64,000 nt of DNA, taken from the NCBI GenBank assembly GCA_030867875.1, contig JAOWCC010001634.1, positions 36,537,867-36,601,866 on the forward strand, given 5' to 3'. How positions within the stretch are numbered: position 1 is the stretch's first letter; each line of letters begins with the position of its first letter. The notes beneath the pieces were generated by a model that had not been told where the DNA came from, did not search any database, and saw only the letters and a list, made by a program, of their open reading frames with translations. Position numbers and translations under genes: made by a program. Positions 1 through 11,916 of this stretch are shown here, one piece after another. Source of the stretch: Actinernus sp. WN-2022 (taxonomy: Eukaryota > Cnidaria > Anthozoa > Actiniaria > Actinernidae).

Positions 1-4
1 TAGC

Positions 5-379
5 TTGCGTTTCGTCTATAATGACCGCGACAGTACATATACGCAGTTACTTAAACGCATAGGACATCCATCCTTATATAATATGAGAATACATAATATC
101 TTAACACTTGTATATAAGTCCTTACACAGGCTAGCTCCTGAATATATCAGTAATCTTTTTACCTATAGAACTTGTAGTATTAAGTTACGTGGAGTACACT
201 CCCTTACTATTCCTCATGTTAATACTACTACATATGGTTTGCACTCTGTTTCTTACTATGGCAGTAAGCTATGGAACTCCCTCCCTAACACTATCAGGAC
301 ACTTCCTACTGTTAGGGCTTTCAGATCTGCTATCAGCGACCTTGAATTTGATACTGACTGCTGTTCTTTCTGTAGATAG
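5..379 (+). pseudogene. LINE reverse-transcriptase ORF, C-terminal remnant
   Basis: A 124-residue open stretch carries the end of a CR1/L2-like non-LTR retrotransposon ORF2. The visible pattern is a hydrophobic helix, then LYKSLHRLAPEYIS-like text (here VYKSLHRLAPEYISNLF), then LWNSLPNTIR and a final segment ending at a TAG. This Y/FK-L-LAPxY ... LWNxLP signature is typical of the LINE C-terminus after the RT fingers and palm. The 3' UTR ends in a TTG-rich tail near 548-567, which marks the element's 3' end. The 5' part, including the catalytic YxDD, lies outside the window or is truncated. Confidence 0.8.
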
Positions 380-570
380 TTAATGATAGATTCATATAAT
401 TAATGGTATTTTTATTATAGCATTCGATACAAATTGTAAATTATTTTACTCTATTCTATTTTATACATATATTTATTATTGTTATTATTTTCTCTCTCGA
501 AGATATTAGCACCCTGTGCTACCTTAAATTCGAGTCGAAATAAAGGTTATTGTTGTTGTTATTGTTTTTT
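380..570 (+). repeat. LINE 3' UTR and (TTG)n tail
   Basis: AT-rich sequence follows the LINE stop codon and ends in GTTGTTGTTATTG at about 548-567. A microsatellite-like 3' end is usual for CR1/L2-type LINEs. From here to about 950 there is unique-looking sequence with no recognisable gene. Confidence 0.6.
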
Positions 571-976
571 AAGGATCACGGTCGTGGGAGGGGGACAAAA
601 CAGCAACAACACAAAGGAAATCGCTATCAAATGCATTTTGTAGAACGTAGAATAGCGGTAACAGCCACCAAATAAGGTAAATATTGTGGGATGAACATTG
701 ATACAGCTGATATCTGGAAACCAGACAATTCGAAGTTAAATTTTCCTCAGCAGAGCAGCGGATTTAGTTCAAAACTCTATTGTTCAAGTCGATTCTGTCC
801 CCCTCATAAACAAGCCGTGACGTCATAATGATATAGGGTAATTGAAACCGGGCTTTATTGACTTCCAGGCGGTTAGCAGATTTTCATAATTAAACAAACG
901 ACATTTGACACTAACTGTTCCGACTTGGAATTCCCATCCTCTCCGTCTCTCACACTTAAAGTGCATTTAAGCCCTA

Positions 977-1350
977 GCCAGTTATCTTTGATATGGATTG
1001 TACATGAAGTGGATAGTCCAACGGTAGAATATTTCTTGGTTTGGGTGTTACGTCTGCGAGATATAAAGGTTTATATTTCCAATATGCTAATGATGCCTGA
1101 TGTCATCACTTATTATACAAAAGCATACTGGTGAAGACAAATTACCTATTTTTAAAGTCTAAGTTATATTTGAAGCTTATCAAAGTGATTTTACAAATAA
1201 AAAATTAGAAATTAGAAAATAGCTTCATTCACAAGCACAAATAAATTCAGCAAATGTCTTTAATATCTCGTAGACGCAACACCCAAATCAAGAAATATTC
1301 TACCGTTGGACTATTCACTTCATGTGCAATCGATATCAAAGGTAACTGGC
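977..1350. repeat. Inverted repeat, about 90-bp arms
   Basis: The left arm (977-1066) contains CCAGTTATCTTTGATATGG. It is the imperfect reverse complement of the right arm (1262-1350), which contains ATCAAAGGTAACTGG. The AT-rich spacer is about 195 bp. It looks like a foldback or MITE-type element; I see no clear target duplication. Confidence 0.65.
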
Positions 1351-1489
1351 TATATATACACTTTAAGCACTTCTACTGACTCATATATATAAGCATAGTT
1401 TCTGGCCCAGAACTATCCCTACCATCACACGTTTTTAAAAAAAAAACGAACGTGAAAGCTGTAGCCACGAAAGAGTTTGGGAAATATGC

Positions 1490-1875
1490 TAGTCTGATGA
1501 AGTTGCTAGTTGCAGTTGCTAGTTGCGAATCCAAAATCCTAACCCTACATTTAAAAATACCCTAACCGTCAACAACGGGTGCTCACTCATTTAGCTCACT
1601 GAATTTATGGTGTTAGAGCTAGTCACTAATATGAGTTTTTAGGGCTAGATCACTAAACAACACATGCTTCTTCGTTCTCCCTATACATATATGAACTAAT
1701 GCAAATCCTAACCCTACATTTAAAAATACCATAACCGTCAACAACGGGTGCATGGCTAACTAATTTAGGGTGTTTAGAGCTAGTCACTAATTTTGGGTTT
1801 TACAAATACAAATCCTAACCGGACCTTACATTTAAAAATACAACTCGCAACTAGCAACTTCATGACTAGCAATAT
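1490..1875. repeat. Foldback element with internal triplicated motif
   Basis: The ends read ATGAAGTTGCTAGTTGC and GCAACTAGCAACTTCAT, a terminal inverted repeat. Inside, a block with AATCCTAACC, ACATTTAAAAATAC and CCGTCAACAACGGGTGC occurs near 1530 and 1702, and in part near 1807. A relative of the same block lies in reverse orientation at about 9432-9500. Confidence 0.6.
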
Positions 1876-2127
1876 ACCTGTACCCATTTTTTTCTTAGTG
1901 ACAAGTGACTAGATATGGTTCAAGTTTTTTGTTGTTGTTTTCTATTTTTACTTTCAACTTTATTTATTTATTTATACATTGTATATATTATATATCATTT
2001 ATTCTATTTCATGTTTAATTATTGGAACAGCTTTTCCTTAGTTTTCCCTCTGCGTAGTACTCATAAGGTGTTGCCGAGAGTATACCTCAGTATGTAGATG
2101 TAGAATCGAAGTCAGTGAAAGTTCTGC

Positions 2128-2395
2128 ATTCTGCAAAATACTTTACCAGGGACCGCGGTGGGGGTGGGGCAGGTCGGGCTATAGCCCTACCACTTTTTTC
2201 AGGAAATGTGACAAAAACAAAGATTTAGCGAGAAAGCCCACTGGAAAATGAAGCAAATGGCATTTCCGAGGCTCTAGATTTCAAAATTTCCAAACCCTCC
2301 TAGCACCTCGCGCCTTCAGCGCTTTGCACTGCATGGGTATTTTAGCCCTACCAATTTTAAGGGTACTCCGCGGTCCCTGTTTACTTTTGCAGAAT
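2128..2395. repeat. Inverted-repeat element, CAGGGACCGCGG ends
   Basis: The termini ATTCTGCAAAA...CAGGGACCGCGG and CCGCGGTCCCTG...TTTTGCAGAAT are reverse complements apart from a short differing stretch between the two blocks. The inside contains two copies of an AGCCCTACCA motif, also inverted. It is a short non-coding foldback element of about 268 bp. Confidence 0.6.
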
Positions 2396-2899
2396 GCTAA
2401 ATGCGAATTAGAAAATCTGGTCAGCGGAAATACCATGAGGCTCTAAGTCGGTTTTCGTGAAACTCGTTTTAACACTGAAGGCCTGTGGACCGGCTAGTCA
2501 CAAATTAGCCCTAAAACCTCGTCGTTTAGCTGGGAACTTATGTTGACTGACTGGGTAGGGTATGCGGTTTTATGGTTCAGGCTTTAGTTAGTTTATATGG
2601 TCAGAGGTCGGCCATCCAGTCTTGCGCCGTAATTATGCAATTCATGAGCACATAAATTGGAAAATTTGTGTGAACTATTATGTTGATAGATAGAATTAAA
2701 AACAGAGCTACATCTATGGAATTTACGACGATCAGATAATGGCCGCCAGTTTAAGGATTGTAATGCTGCTGAACTAGATGAACTATTAGGTAGGTTTAAG
2801 ATTAATTTATCAGCCCGTTATTGTGCAACAATTGGAGACTATCAGAAAGTTGTGGACTTCGAGACTATTCAGTGTTGTCTTATTGTCTATGTCCGGCCC

Positions 2900-3400
2900 A
2901 TACTATATCCGTCCATAGTCAAATAAAGGCAAGATCAAAGTTAACAACAGTTTCCCTAGAAGATCGAGGAAGTAGATGTCTAATTCGGCAACGAAGGCCA
3001 AGTCTCTGTGCCACTTTCTTTTCGATCGATTCCACCTGGTCGACTTACTAATTATCACACCAAGATACTTGTAGGACGTTACACGTTCAAGTTCGTCCTC
3101 CTCGATCCTGAGTATGAGTTCCCCAATTAAAAGATTTGAGGCGTTTGGTTCCTGCAACTAACATAAATTTATAGATTTATGTTTGTTAAGCCACACCTTA
3201 ATAAGTTAATACAGCTTGTCCTCTCGATCGGATGCTGTTAGAGCTGTACTGAACTGATAAATAACGGGTATCATCTGCAAATAATGATGCTTTGGTGTGG
3301 TTTAATTTAGGCATTCGTGTAAATCGTTCATATACACAAGGAAAAAAGGGGACTGAGTACTGATCGCTGAGGTACCCCAGTTGTTAGTGTACGTGGTAAA
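2900..3400 (-). pseudogene. LINE reverse-transcriptase fragment
   Basis: On the minus strand, 3379-3363 encodes text like TGVPQRSVLSPLF, matching RT motif GVPQGSVLGPLLF. Further downstream (3157-2903) an open frame contains VTSYKYLGVIISKSTRW, the KYLGV block that follows the YxDD palm in CR1/Jockey-type LINEs. The reading frame is broken between the two, so this is a dead copy. Confidence 0.65.
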
Positions 3401-4700
3401 GACGATTACCCACCAATAACAGACGATGACCCACCAATAACAAACATTAACTAGCATTATTCATAGTTTCACGTTTCATCATATCTTTATACTATCCCCC
3501 TGCATTTTATAGTTAATAATAAACCATTGTCAGGGCTAGCTCCGTTTGCTGGGACAAAAGTCATTACACTAACACAAAGTGTTGGATAAAATTTTGGCTA
3601 TCTGCCTGAGCTTTAATGTTATTTAAATTCATGATTTTATTACAAAATATATGGCAAACAAAGGCCTTGCCCATGCAGCAAAAGTAAGGGCAACAATCCC
3701 ATAAACTAGCTATAATATATAACATGCGGCAAGGATAAGGGGAGGAGGTGGGTTAAAAAGACAGTGCTTGACCACCTGTAGATTAGAGAATTCAACTGAG
3801 GCCACGACTGAGAGCACATGGCCGTGGTGTGCAGGTCATTGCCTAGATGGGGTTAACATTTTATTGAAAGAGACTACCCCCTATTGATATCCCTGCCACA
3901 CGTGATGAGCAGTTAAAATTATATGTTAATCGAGGGGCAGCATAAACATTTATTGCCAGATCAAAAATCTCTTTAAAATTGAATCAATATCAACTTGTTG
4001 AATTTGAAGTTGCGCGTGATAGAATGGATGGGTTCTAATGCACCAGTCATTTGAAGCATCCTCGAAAATAGTGAGAACACCAAGAAACTCCCGATCAATG
4101 TTCCTGCATGCACTTCTACGTACTCGTTGCTTTCCGTATATTTTAATATATATATATATATATATATAGCAATTAACTATATATAGGGACTATAAGTGGA
4201 CTACTTTTGGGTTTATCTACTAATAAATTATGTTTGACATTGTCAATCGCTTTCGAAAAGTCCATCCAGTAAAAAGTCTAACTGCATTAGTGGTACGGTT
4301 ATCTATAATGCCAAACAAAACAATTGCCGTTCATCAACACTGGAGTTCGTCCCTACCTCTCTCACTTCGCATTCAATTGCAAGTTGACCTTTAACCCGCC
4401 TTGACCCTTTAACCCGTCTTGCTGCGGTGTGACTTCCTTTGGCATACTTGTTCACGTACTGTAAATATCAGCCTTCTGTGGTATAAAGGTAAAAGGTAAA
4501 GGTATTCATTTGTATAGTGCAAATTCTATATGAATATATTCAAATGCGCTTCACAAGGTTATGTTTTGGGATACGGACTGCCGATTGTGGTGCAATGTGC
4601 TGCCATGCAGTTTACAATCATGAGTAATTGTTAGTACCTCAGAATACCAGGCTGTTGTGTCGGGAGACAATCCCCTACTCTTTCTCGAAATAACAACAGG
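3401..4700. other. No recognised gene; low-complexity and unique DNA
   Basis: I see no coding stretch with family signatures here. A short (TA)n run sits at about 4146-4169, and the motif TTTAACCCG(C/T)CTTG(A/C) occurs twice near 4390-4420. Confidence 0.5.
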
Positions 4701-4779
4701 TTATTTCACGTCCTCCTCGTATAGATTAGAATAGGAAGGAGACAAGGCCAACGGTTTATAAGTCCCTGGTTCCCAAGGA

Positions 4780-4853
4780 CGCGACTGGGATTCGAACCCC
4801 TGACCTCCCGCACTCTACTCCTGTGCTCTAACAACTGAGCTAACCAGCGAGGC
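4780..4853 (-). repeat. tRNA-derived SINE head
   Basis: Read on the minus strand this is a tRNA-like module. It starts GCCTCGCTGG, has a box-A-like TTAGCTCAGTTGTTAGAGC, and a near-perfect box B GGGGTTCGAATCCC. Acceptor-stem pairing is poor and the sequence runs on without a CCA-ready end, so it is a SINE promoter head rather than a working tRNA. Confidence 0.7.
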
Positions 4854-5442
4854 GTTCGATATACTTGTTCCACCACCATATACTTGATCCACCACAATCG
4901 TGTTCCATCAGATTTCCTGTAATATCGTTTTATCATCTCGCTATCCCAACAAAACAACAATAGAACGGATGCAAACACAGTAGATTTATTTCTATGCTCT
5001 GTCACTGCGCTCCGCCGCATAGAAAATATTTGTTGTATATTCTACATACACATCAAGCGAGGCGTGGTAGGAGGATGCTGATCAGCTGTGTCAAGTCGGT
5101 TTATTGCGGTGTGAACATTATAAATTTTGAGGGCCACAGATTTGTAAGCTTTTGTCACCCGCTTTACCAGTACTTCCTGGTTGTTGGTATCATGTGTCCG
5201 AATGGACAAGTTCCGGCGAGATCAGAACACCAGAATACATTCAGTGTTTTACTCATTAACCGAAGCATTCACAATTTTCTATTTCCACGACAGTACTCTA
5301 CAGGTTCATATTTATTACGGTGTTGCAAAAGCATGCCGAGTGTCTGATTGTTTACGTTATTATAGGTTCTATTTCTAATTTCTTTAGCGAATTGTAAGCG
5401 CCTGTTTACGATAATTAAAAACTCAGTCAGTCAGTGTTTCAG

Positions 5443-5678
5443 GAGGGTCTGAATGGGGGGCCGGGTCTTCATGTCAGTTGTCAGTTAAAATTTTGGCCAT
5501 TTGTCAGTTGTCAGTTAGCTCTAGTTAATCATTACTAAAGAAAATTTACAAAGTTTGACCCACAAAATCCAAATTTGTCAGTTGTCAGTTATTTTTCGGT
5601 TGTCAGTTGTCAGTAAAAATATCGTCATTTGTCAGTTGTCAGTTATTTTTATAGTCAGTTAACCCCATTCAGACCCTC
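5443..5678. mobile_element. MITE with 6-bp target duplication TTTCAG
   Basis: The terminal inverted repeats are GAGGGTCTGAATGGGG (5443-5458) and CCCCATTCAGACCCTC (5663-5678). Both sides are flanked by the direct 6-mer TTTCAG (5437-5442 and 5679-5684). The inside is built from repeats of TGTCAGTTGTCAGTT. It is a 236-bp non-autonomous DNA transposon; a superfamily with 6-bp duplications is implied but not identified. Confidence 0.75.
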
Positions 5679-5813
5679 TTTCAGTTAAGGTAACACAACC
5701 TATTATCGGACAGTTTATTTTGATCGCTTCCAGTCATATATAACGAAGAGAACTATTGACAATGTTTTTCTTCCTTCGTGATCTTTAATAGTTGGTACTT
5801 ATGTTTGCACAAC

Positions 5814-5862
5814 CTTCAGTCTTCAGTCTTCAGTCTTCAGTCTTCAGTCTTCAGTCTTCAGT
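5814..5862. repeat. Heptamer microsatellite (CTTCAGT)7
   Basis: Seven uninterrupted copies of CTTCAGT. Confidence 0.9.
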
Positions 5863-6148
5863 GTTGTTCCAGCACTCGCTATTAGTTCCATTGGACTACT
5901 GGCTGTTAAACATGTTAGAGATCTCATTCACCAGTAGCCCGGCACTAATCCAACAAGCCGACCTCTTGCTGGCACTGTGGGTGGTCACGGCCAGGGTTTA
6001 TTGCTTCCACAGTGGTTCTTTTACGTCCACGATATTTGGAGACGGGATCGCCATTTACGTGGTCATCTGAGCCACGGCGAAGGTCTAACCATTTGCAGAT
6101 GTTAGAGCAAAGGCATCACTCCTCGGTTATTTTTAAGACCCTGAGTGT

Positions 6149-6224
6149 TGGTCCGACTGGGGTTTGAACCCACGATCTCCCGCACAACAGACCGGCGCTC
6201 TAACAGCTGAGCTATCCGGGAGGC
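6149..6224 (-). repeat. tRNA-derived SINE head
   Basis: On the minus strand a 76-nt tRNA-like unit begins GCCTCCCGGATAGCTCAG. It has box A (TAGCTCAGCTGTTAGAGC), box B (GGGTTCAAACC) and a CCA-like end. The acceptor arms GCCTCCC and GTCGGAC do not pair well, so it is probably a Pol III promoter of a SINE rather than a functional tRNA. The SINE body would extend leftward to about 5880. Confidence 0.7.
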
Positions 6225-6599
6225 GGATTCCTTATGTAAGCTTTTATTTGCTTTTGGGGCAAACACATACAACATATGTTTAAATTTTAAAAAAGAAAAT
6301 GTGCTGAAGATATCAATGGTAATACTTTGGTTTGTTCAGTCTCGCGCTCGAACACATGAGCGCGCCTCGTTGTTCGAAAATGGCGTGATCAGATTGCGTC
6401 AGCAGCGCGCGCGAACGAAAATTGAGAAATTTTTCACTCAAACTGACAGGTAATACAGTCTGCATGTTTTCCTATTTTTCGTAGGCTTTCACTGATAAAA
6501 TATTTGCCAGAAATACAGATAAGTCAAAGCTAGCGTAAACGTAGGTCAAAATCCCAGGACAAACTTTGGTTTTGAGATGCTTTGTGAAAATTTGTGCTT

Positions 6600-8430
6600 C
6601 AACAACAACAACAACATTAAGTTTATTTTTGTACTCATAATTTACAAAGAGCAATAGACTAATAATAACAACCAGATTAGTACAAGGAGGCTCAGAATAA
6701 CTAAAAAGCTAAACTCAGTTGAGCCACCAAAAATAGATTTACATGCATTGTGAAGGTCAGAACACAGGAACTACAGAATTACTACAGACAAAGACAGGAC
6801 TAATTACTACTATACAAGACTACCTCGGGACTACTTACAAAACTAATATACACTACTATAGAACTAACATAAAATACTACTGGACAAGACTAATAAACTA
6901 GTACAATGTGATTGTGCAATTAAGTTAATATTTCCTAATAAGTTCTTTTTTCAGACAGTTCTTAAATTTATGTTTAGTTAGAAATTTTATCTTATTGTCA
7001 ACTGAATTCCATATTTTAGGACCCTGAAAACGTATGTTAAATAATCCATAATTTGTTCGAATAATTGAAAGATAATAAGAATTAAGAGATTGAAGCTAGT
7101 CGTGTATTGTAAGAGTGAACATTTGATAGTGGTATAAAAAAATCTTTGAAGACAGGTGGGAGAGTGTTTGTGTGGAACTGGAACATAAATAATGCAGTAT
7201 GAAGGAAAGTTAAATCATGTAATTTCAGAATTTGAAGTTGACTAAACAAAGGGGTAGAATGTGCATCGTATTTAGAAAATGTAATGATACGAAGAGCCTT
7301 TTTTTGGAGGATGAATAAAGGACGAATAGTAGTATGGTAGGTATTTTCCCAGATAAGGATACCATAGGTGAGGTAAGGATATATAAGTGAATAATACAAG
7401 TTAGTAAGAATAGGTAATTTAAAATAATATCGTAATTTAGAGAGTATACCAATACTTCTGTTAATATATTTTTTAATTTGATGTATAAAGGATTTCCAGT
7501 TTAGATTGCAGTCAATAAGTATTCCAAGATATTTCACTGTGTTCTCCTGCTTTATTGGTTTGCCATTTAGTACCAATTGGTATAAAATAGATTGGTATCA
7601 TCAGAAAAAATATGAAAGTCTAGAATTTTAGAGCTGTTAGAGATATCATTGATATATAGCAAAAATAGAGTTGGTCCAAGCACTGATCCTGTGGGACACC
7701 GCAAGGAATAATTCTCTCTTCGGATGATGTATTACCAATAGATGTAAATTGCTTTCTATTACATAAATATGATTGAAACCAATTTAAAGCAATCCCTCTA
7801 ATCTCATACACATAATGTTCCAGCTTATGAATTAAGATGTCATGGTTAACTGTGTCAAAGGCTTTGCTAAAGTCAAGAAAAAGCCCACAAGAAGTAGTTC
7901 TCTTTTCAATAGCTTGTTGAATTTTATCATTTATAGAAAGGATTGCATGTGTTGTTGAATGTTTTGAACGAAAACCAAATTGTTTAGAGTATAATATATG
8001 TTGTTTTTCAAGATAATTGATTAAACGTTTAGACAGTTGATTAAATATGGATAAAAGGGAAATAGGTCGATAGTTATTTATTAAAAAAGAAGAACCCTTT
8101 TTAAATACAGGAATTACTCTAGCAATTTTAAAATTATTTGGGACAATTCATTAGAAAAGGAATAGTTAAATAAGATTTCTAGAGGTTTTGAAATTAGATT
8201 TCCGAGTAATTTAAGGAGATTTACAGGAACACTGAAGGGTCCTGTGGCCTTGTTTGAATTTAAATTTGTTATTTCTTCTTCAATCTCAGATTGAGTAACT
8301 GGGAAGACAAAAAAGCTATTGGCCTGAGAATAATTTAAATCATTATGAAGTAAAAGAGGTCTCAGTATATGGTATACTACTAGAAAGTCTATTTCCTATA
8401 TTGGTGAAATAATCATTGAATACATTAGGT
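6600..8430 (-). mobile_element. 5'-truncated, frameshifted LINE
   Basis: On the minus strand the RT motifs appear in order: LDFSKAFDTVNHDILI (about 7870-7815), NWFQSYLCNRKQFTSI, IIPCGVPQ (about 7705), the palm FSDDTNL (about 7610-7590), KYLGILIDCNLNW (about 7530), then WENTYHTTIRPLFILQKKALRII and the C-terminus ending at 7082. The frame changes several times, so it is not functional. The 3' end is a (TTG)n tail at about 6615-6600. The upstream endonuclease domain is not visible. Confidence 0.85.
7082..7576 (-). pseudogene. LINE ORF2 C-terminal part
   Basis: This is a 164-residue open stretch of the LINE at 6600-8430. It begins just after the catalytic palm. KYLGILIDCNLNW is the RT thumb-side block. 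LIYPYLTYGILIWENTYH and LQKKALRII match the conserved 'Y...YGI..W..T' and 'QKKA+R+I' segments of CR1/RTE-like LINEs. It ends before the long AT-rich 3' UTR. Confidence 0.8.
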
Positions 8431-8564
8431 CCTTCAACGCAGAGTGAAATGCTCACGTGACCGGGTAAATTAATAATATATAGTTGCTACGCGAAGGATG
8501 ATGGGAAGGCCTTCCAATCCTCCTTGCGATATAGTATATTCACGAAATAAAGGTTGCCGTTAAA

Positions 8565-8675
8565 ATGTTCTGGTGGAGTATGCTGCTTTCGGGTTTGATT
8601 TTTTTTTTGGGAATCGTGTGGTCCGCTGCGTGCAACGAAGAACAGCACGAGGAATGAGCTCCATTTCTGCAACAG
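8565..8675 (+). pseudogene. Orphan signal-peptide exon, copy 1
   Basis: ATG at 8565 opens a strongly hydrophobic leader (MFWWSMLLSGLIFFLGIVWS, then AACNEEQHEE) with the look of a secretion signal and cleavage site. A TGA at 8655 interrupts it. The same register then runs through APFLQQ to a good splice donor, CAG|GTAAAT, at 8675/8676. No downstream exon is recognisable. A related copy lies at 60937-61170, so this is a duplicated first exon that has decayed. The protein family is unknown. Confidence 0.45.
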
Positions 8676-9100
8676 GTAAATAGAAAGTATTTTACTTCAC
8701 TGAATTTTGAGGGTCAAGAAACAAGATGATAGGGTTAGTATCGATATATAATAAAGTAAAGAGTCTCGGACAGGGCTTGAAAACGTTTTTTTTCTGTCCC
8801 GCTCAGTCGGGAGATTTTTTGTGTGGTCAAAACTCGACGCGTTCTTTCTATAAACTGAACGTTCCTAATATTATTATCATGAAATAGAGCAAGTAATCCG
8901 ATCAGTTTCATAGGTATGTTATCTAGCTATAATATACGTGCCTATGAACTACAGGAAACAAGTATTTATTAAGCATGCGAAGTATCAATAACAACAATGC
9001 CCGTGCGGGTTGGTAATTTATTCTAGTTTTTGGGAGATTTGCCATGCTCGCTCGCTACAAAACTGAATGTCTATGTTGTACAGTAAAAAATACTTCAGGT

Positions 9101-10345
9101 TAAATTTGTCCAAAGTAGTTTATTTTTGTCCAAACTAGTTTGTTTTTTTCAACCTAGTTTATTTTTGTCCAAACTAGGTTATTTTGGTTCAACCTAGTTT
9201 ATTTATGTCCAAACTAGTCAATTTTTTTCAACCTAGTTTATTTTTTTCCAAACTAGCTTATTTGGGTTCAACTAGGTTATTCTTTCAACCTAGGTTACTT
9301 TGTATCCAACCTAGCGTTATTTTTTCCCAAACGGTAATCCTTAGGGTTTGTATTAGTTCACAGGACTATTATATTTATCTGTTGTTTAGTGACTTAGCCG
9401 TAAAAACAAAGCAAAATTAGTGACTAGCTTTAAACACCCTAAATAACTGTGCACCCGTTGTGGACGGTTAGGGTGTTTTTAAATGTAGGAGTAGGGTTTA
9501 TATATAGTGGTTCAGAACTCGTTACTTTAAGATACTGTTTAGCTCTTTCGTAGAAGTCGTCTTCCAGTCCGATACAATGTTAGTGGTGATCAGTCGCTTT
9601 TATATTATTTAGCTCAGTGATTACTCTGTAAAAGTCGGTTCGGTTCACAGTTTGTTTCGAAGTACGAGTGGAGCCGTAATAAAAGTAAACCTGATATCAT
9701 CTATAAACAATATGTTTCTGAATTTAGCTTTCTTACTTCCCTTGAGTTTTCAAAAAAGAACGCAGAGTCAACACAAACTTCGTCTGTATTATCGTCTGTG
9801 TTATCGTCCGTGTTATATTTTTCAAAGTCTGATTTCGTTAGTAGTGCACAAGCGTGAATACATAATTAGCATAAGACCTGACGTCGTAGTTATATTAGTG
9901 ATTTAAATGACTACCACTTCATTGAATGTTTCTGTGGTAAAGTGGTAAAGTTCTGGTCTTCCAAGCCGACGGTTCAGGCTTCGAGTCTCGTCTGGGATGA
10001 AACAAAGTAAGTAATAATGATGTGTAATATTAATTAATGCAAGGGGGATCAGGGTGGGATAGATGGAAGATAGTGGGACGTAGAAGTAATTAGGGATGGG
10101 GGACAAAGAAAAGGGAAGGGAGGGGAGGTAGAATACCAAAACCTGCTTAATTCGTTTTAGAATGTGCCCCCTAAAAAACTAAACCCCATTCTTTTATGAC
10201 TCCCCAAAAATAAAGGATCCCTTTTTAGAATTATTGATATGTAACAAAAATAACCTAGGTTGAAAAAAATAACCTAGGTTGAAAAAAATCAGTAAACTAG
10301 GTTGAAAAAAATAAACTAGGATGAAAAAAATGAATTAGGTTTAAA
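9101..10345. mobile_element. Foldback element with tandem-repeat termini
   Basis: The left terminus (about 9101-9331) is a tandem array of an approximately 30-bp unit, CAACCTAGTTTATTTTTGTC with variants. The right terminus (about 10253-10345) holds the same unit in reverse (AACCTAGGTTGAAAAAAAT). The sequence between has no recognised transposase. The structure matches foldback transposons whose long inverted termini are built from subrepeats. Confidence 0.55.
9931..9998 (+). repeat. tRNA-like sequence (Gly-TCC-like), probably SINE
   Basis: TGTGGTAAAGTGGTAAAG resembles a glycine-tRNA D-arm. CTTCCAAG supplies a TCC anticodon loop, and GGTTCAGGCTTCGAGTCTC covers the variable/T arm with a degenerate box B. 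The acceptor stem is not conserved. It is a SINE head or tRNA pseudogene. Confidence 0.5.
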
Positions 10346-10473
10346 CGTCTACATCTACATTTATGATCTGCAAAGCCATAAGCATCATGAAGATTTTAAA
10401 AAATGTACACAAAATATCAAAAATATATATAATAATTATGTTAACTTAAGATATGTAAACGTTTAGAGCAAAA

Positions 10474-10523
10474 TAATAGTAGTAGTACTACTACTACTAC
10501 TACTACTACTACTAATAATAATA

Positions 10524-10556
<33 letters not shown>
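10474..10556. repeat. Trinucleotide microsatellite (AGT/ACT/AAT)n
   Basis: Runs of AGT, then ACT, then AAT repeats. AT-rich tetramer-like sequence (GAATGAATGA...) follows to about 10680. Confidence 0.85.
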
Positions 10557-10558
<2 letters not shown>

Positions 10559-11916
10559 GCAAATGAATAAGTGAATGAATGACTGAGTGAGTAGATGAGT
10601 GAATAAATATGTAAATAATTAAAACTAAATAAAATAATGTATCATGAATAAATAAGTTAATATATAGATAAATAATTTAACTTATTGACTAATTGCTTGT
10701 ACTATATAAAATGTTGGAAAACTGAAATCTGAATGCTTACGGCTCATTAAGACGAATAAAATCAGCTCAGAAAGCGATGGAATTTGAAAATACGCGGAGA
10801 TGTCGACCCACACTTCAGACCAGGCTTCGATAAATATCCAGAGGCAGAGTGAGTAAAAAATATAAATAATACTTCTTCGTGTAAAGTGCGACAGGTTCCC
10901 TCGGACTCACAGCGGTCTGTACAGGTAAAATAAGAAGAGATAAACCTCACCTACTGTAGCAGGGCAAATCAGGAACATGTTAAGTTATTGTTATACACGT
11001 GCACCTGTGACTGCTACCACTCTTATTATTATGTTTTAATAATTCTTAATGCACGTGTACATGGCACTGTTTTCATTTACATGCGACGTTGATCGTTATT
11101 TTTCATTTTACGAATAAGACAATAATAAATTGGCACTAATTTTGAAAAAGTGTCATGACCATCTGTACGAAAATTTTAATGTGTGAATAATAAATTTTGT
11201 GTAAAATATATATTATATATTTGTACTGAATCAAAGTGAAATATTTTGGGAGGTTTTATTAGAATGGTCATGGGTGTTATAAAATGATATTTACCACTTT
11301 AAAATTTCTGGTATGAAATGAAGGTTTATTTATTAGTTATTTTAGGAACTTATACATAGAAACAGGCACTTCCTGCTCTTTATTGCTAAGAGTCTTTCCA
11401 GTTAATCTGGGATTTTCATATGATTTTCTTAGTAATACCATGATCACCTCAGTTTTTCTTTGTTTGTTCAAGGACATTTAAACTCTAAATTCCCTAATCA
11501 GCATGGATACTTGTTCTAAGTTTCCTTCGTTGACATGCAAGAATGAAAATTAGAAGGGCATGCATACTGACGAGGGTTATGGTAGGTCATTATAAAAATT
11601 AGTCCCTAGCAGGGTGCAATGCCTGTCAAACCTACCTATTTTATGGCTCAAGAAAGATCTTCTCTTCATTTGTCAAACATGTTTCTTCCATACATGAGAT
11701 AATTATACTTAAAACCACAAACATGACATGATTAAACTCCATGCATGCATGCTCCTTGTGTATTTAGTCAGCCACATATTATTTTTACATTTTACTCAAC
11801 ATTTTATTTATTCTTCACAAAAACAACATGTATCCCCAAGGGAAGCCATTCAGGGTCCAGTTCAACCAATGGTGCTGAATCGAGCATAATAAAAAAAATA
11901 AAAATTAAAACTCAAC

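Noticed and set aside
2128..2395. TTTAC as a 5-bp target duplication of the CAGGGACCGCGG element
   Set aside because: The similarity continues outward as an inverted repeat (ATTCTGCAAAA / TTTTGCAGAAT), so TTTAC lies inside the termini and is not a clear duplication.
6149..6224. Functional tRNA gene
   Set aside because: Box A and box B are good, but the acceptor stem does not pair and the sequence continues as a SINE. The same holds for 4780-4853, 9931-9998 and 17242-17321.
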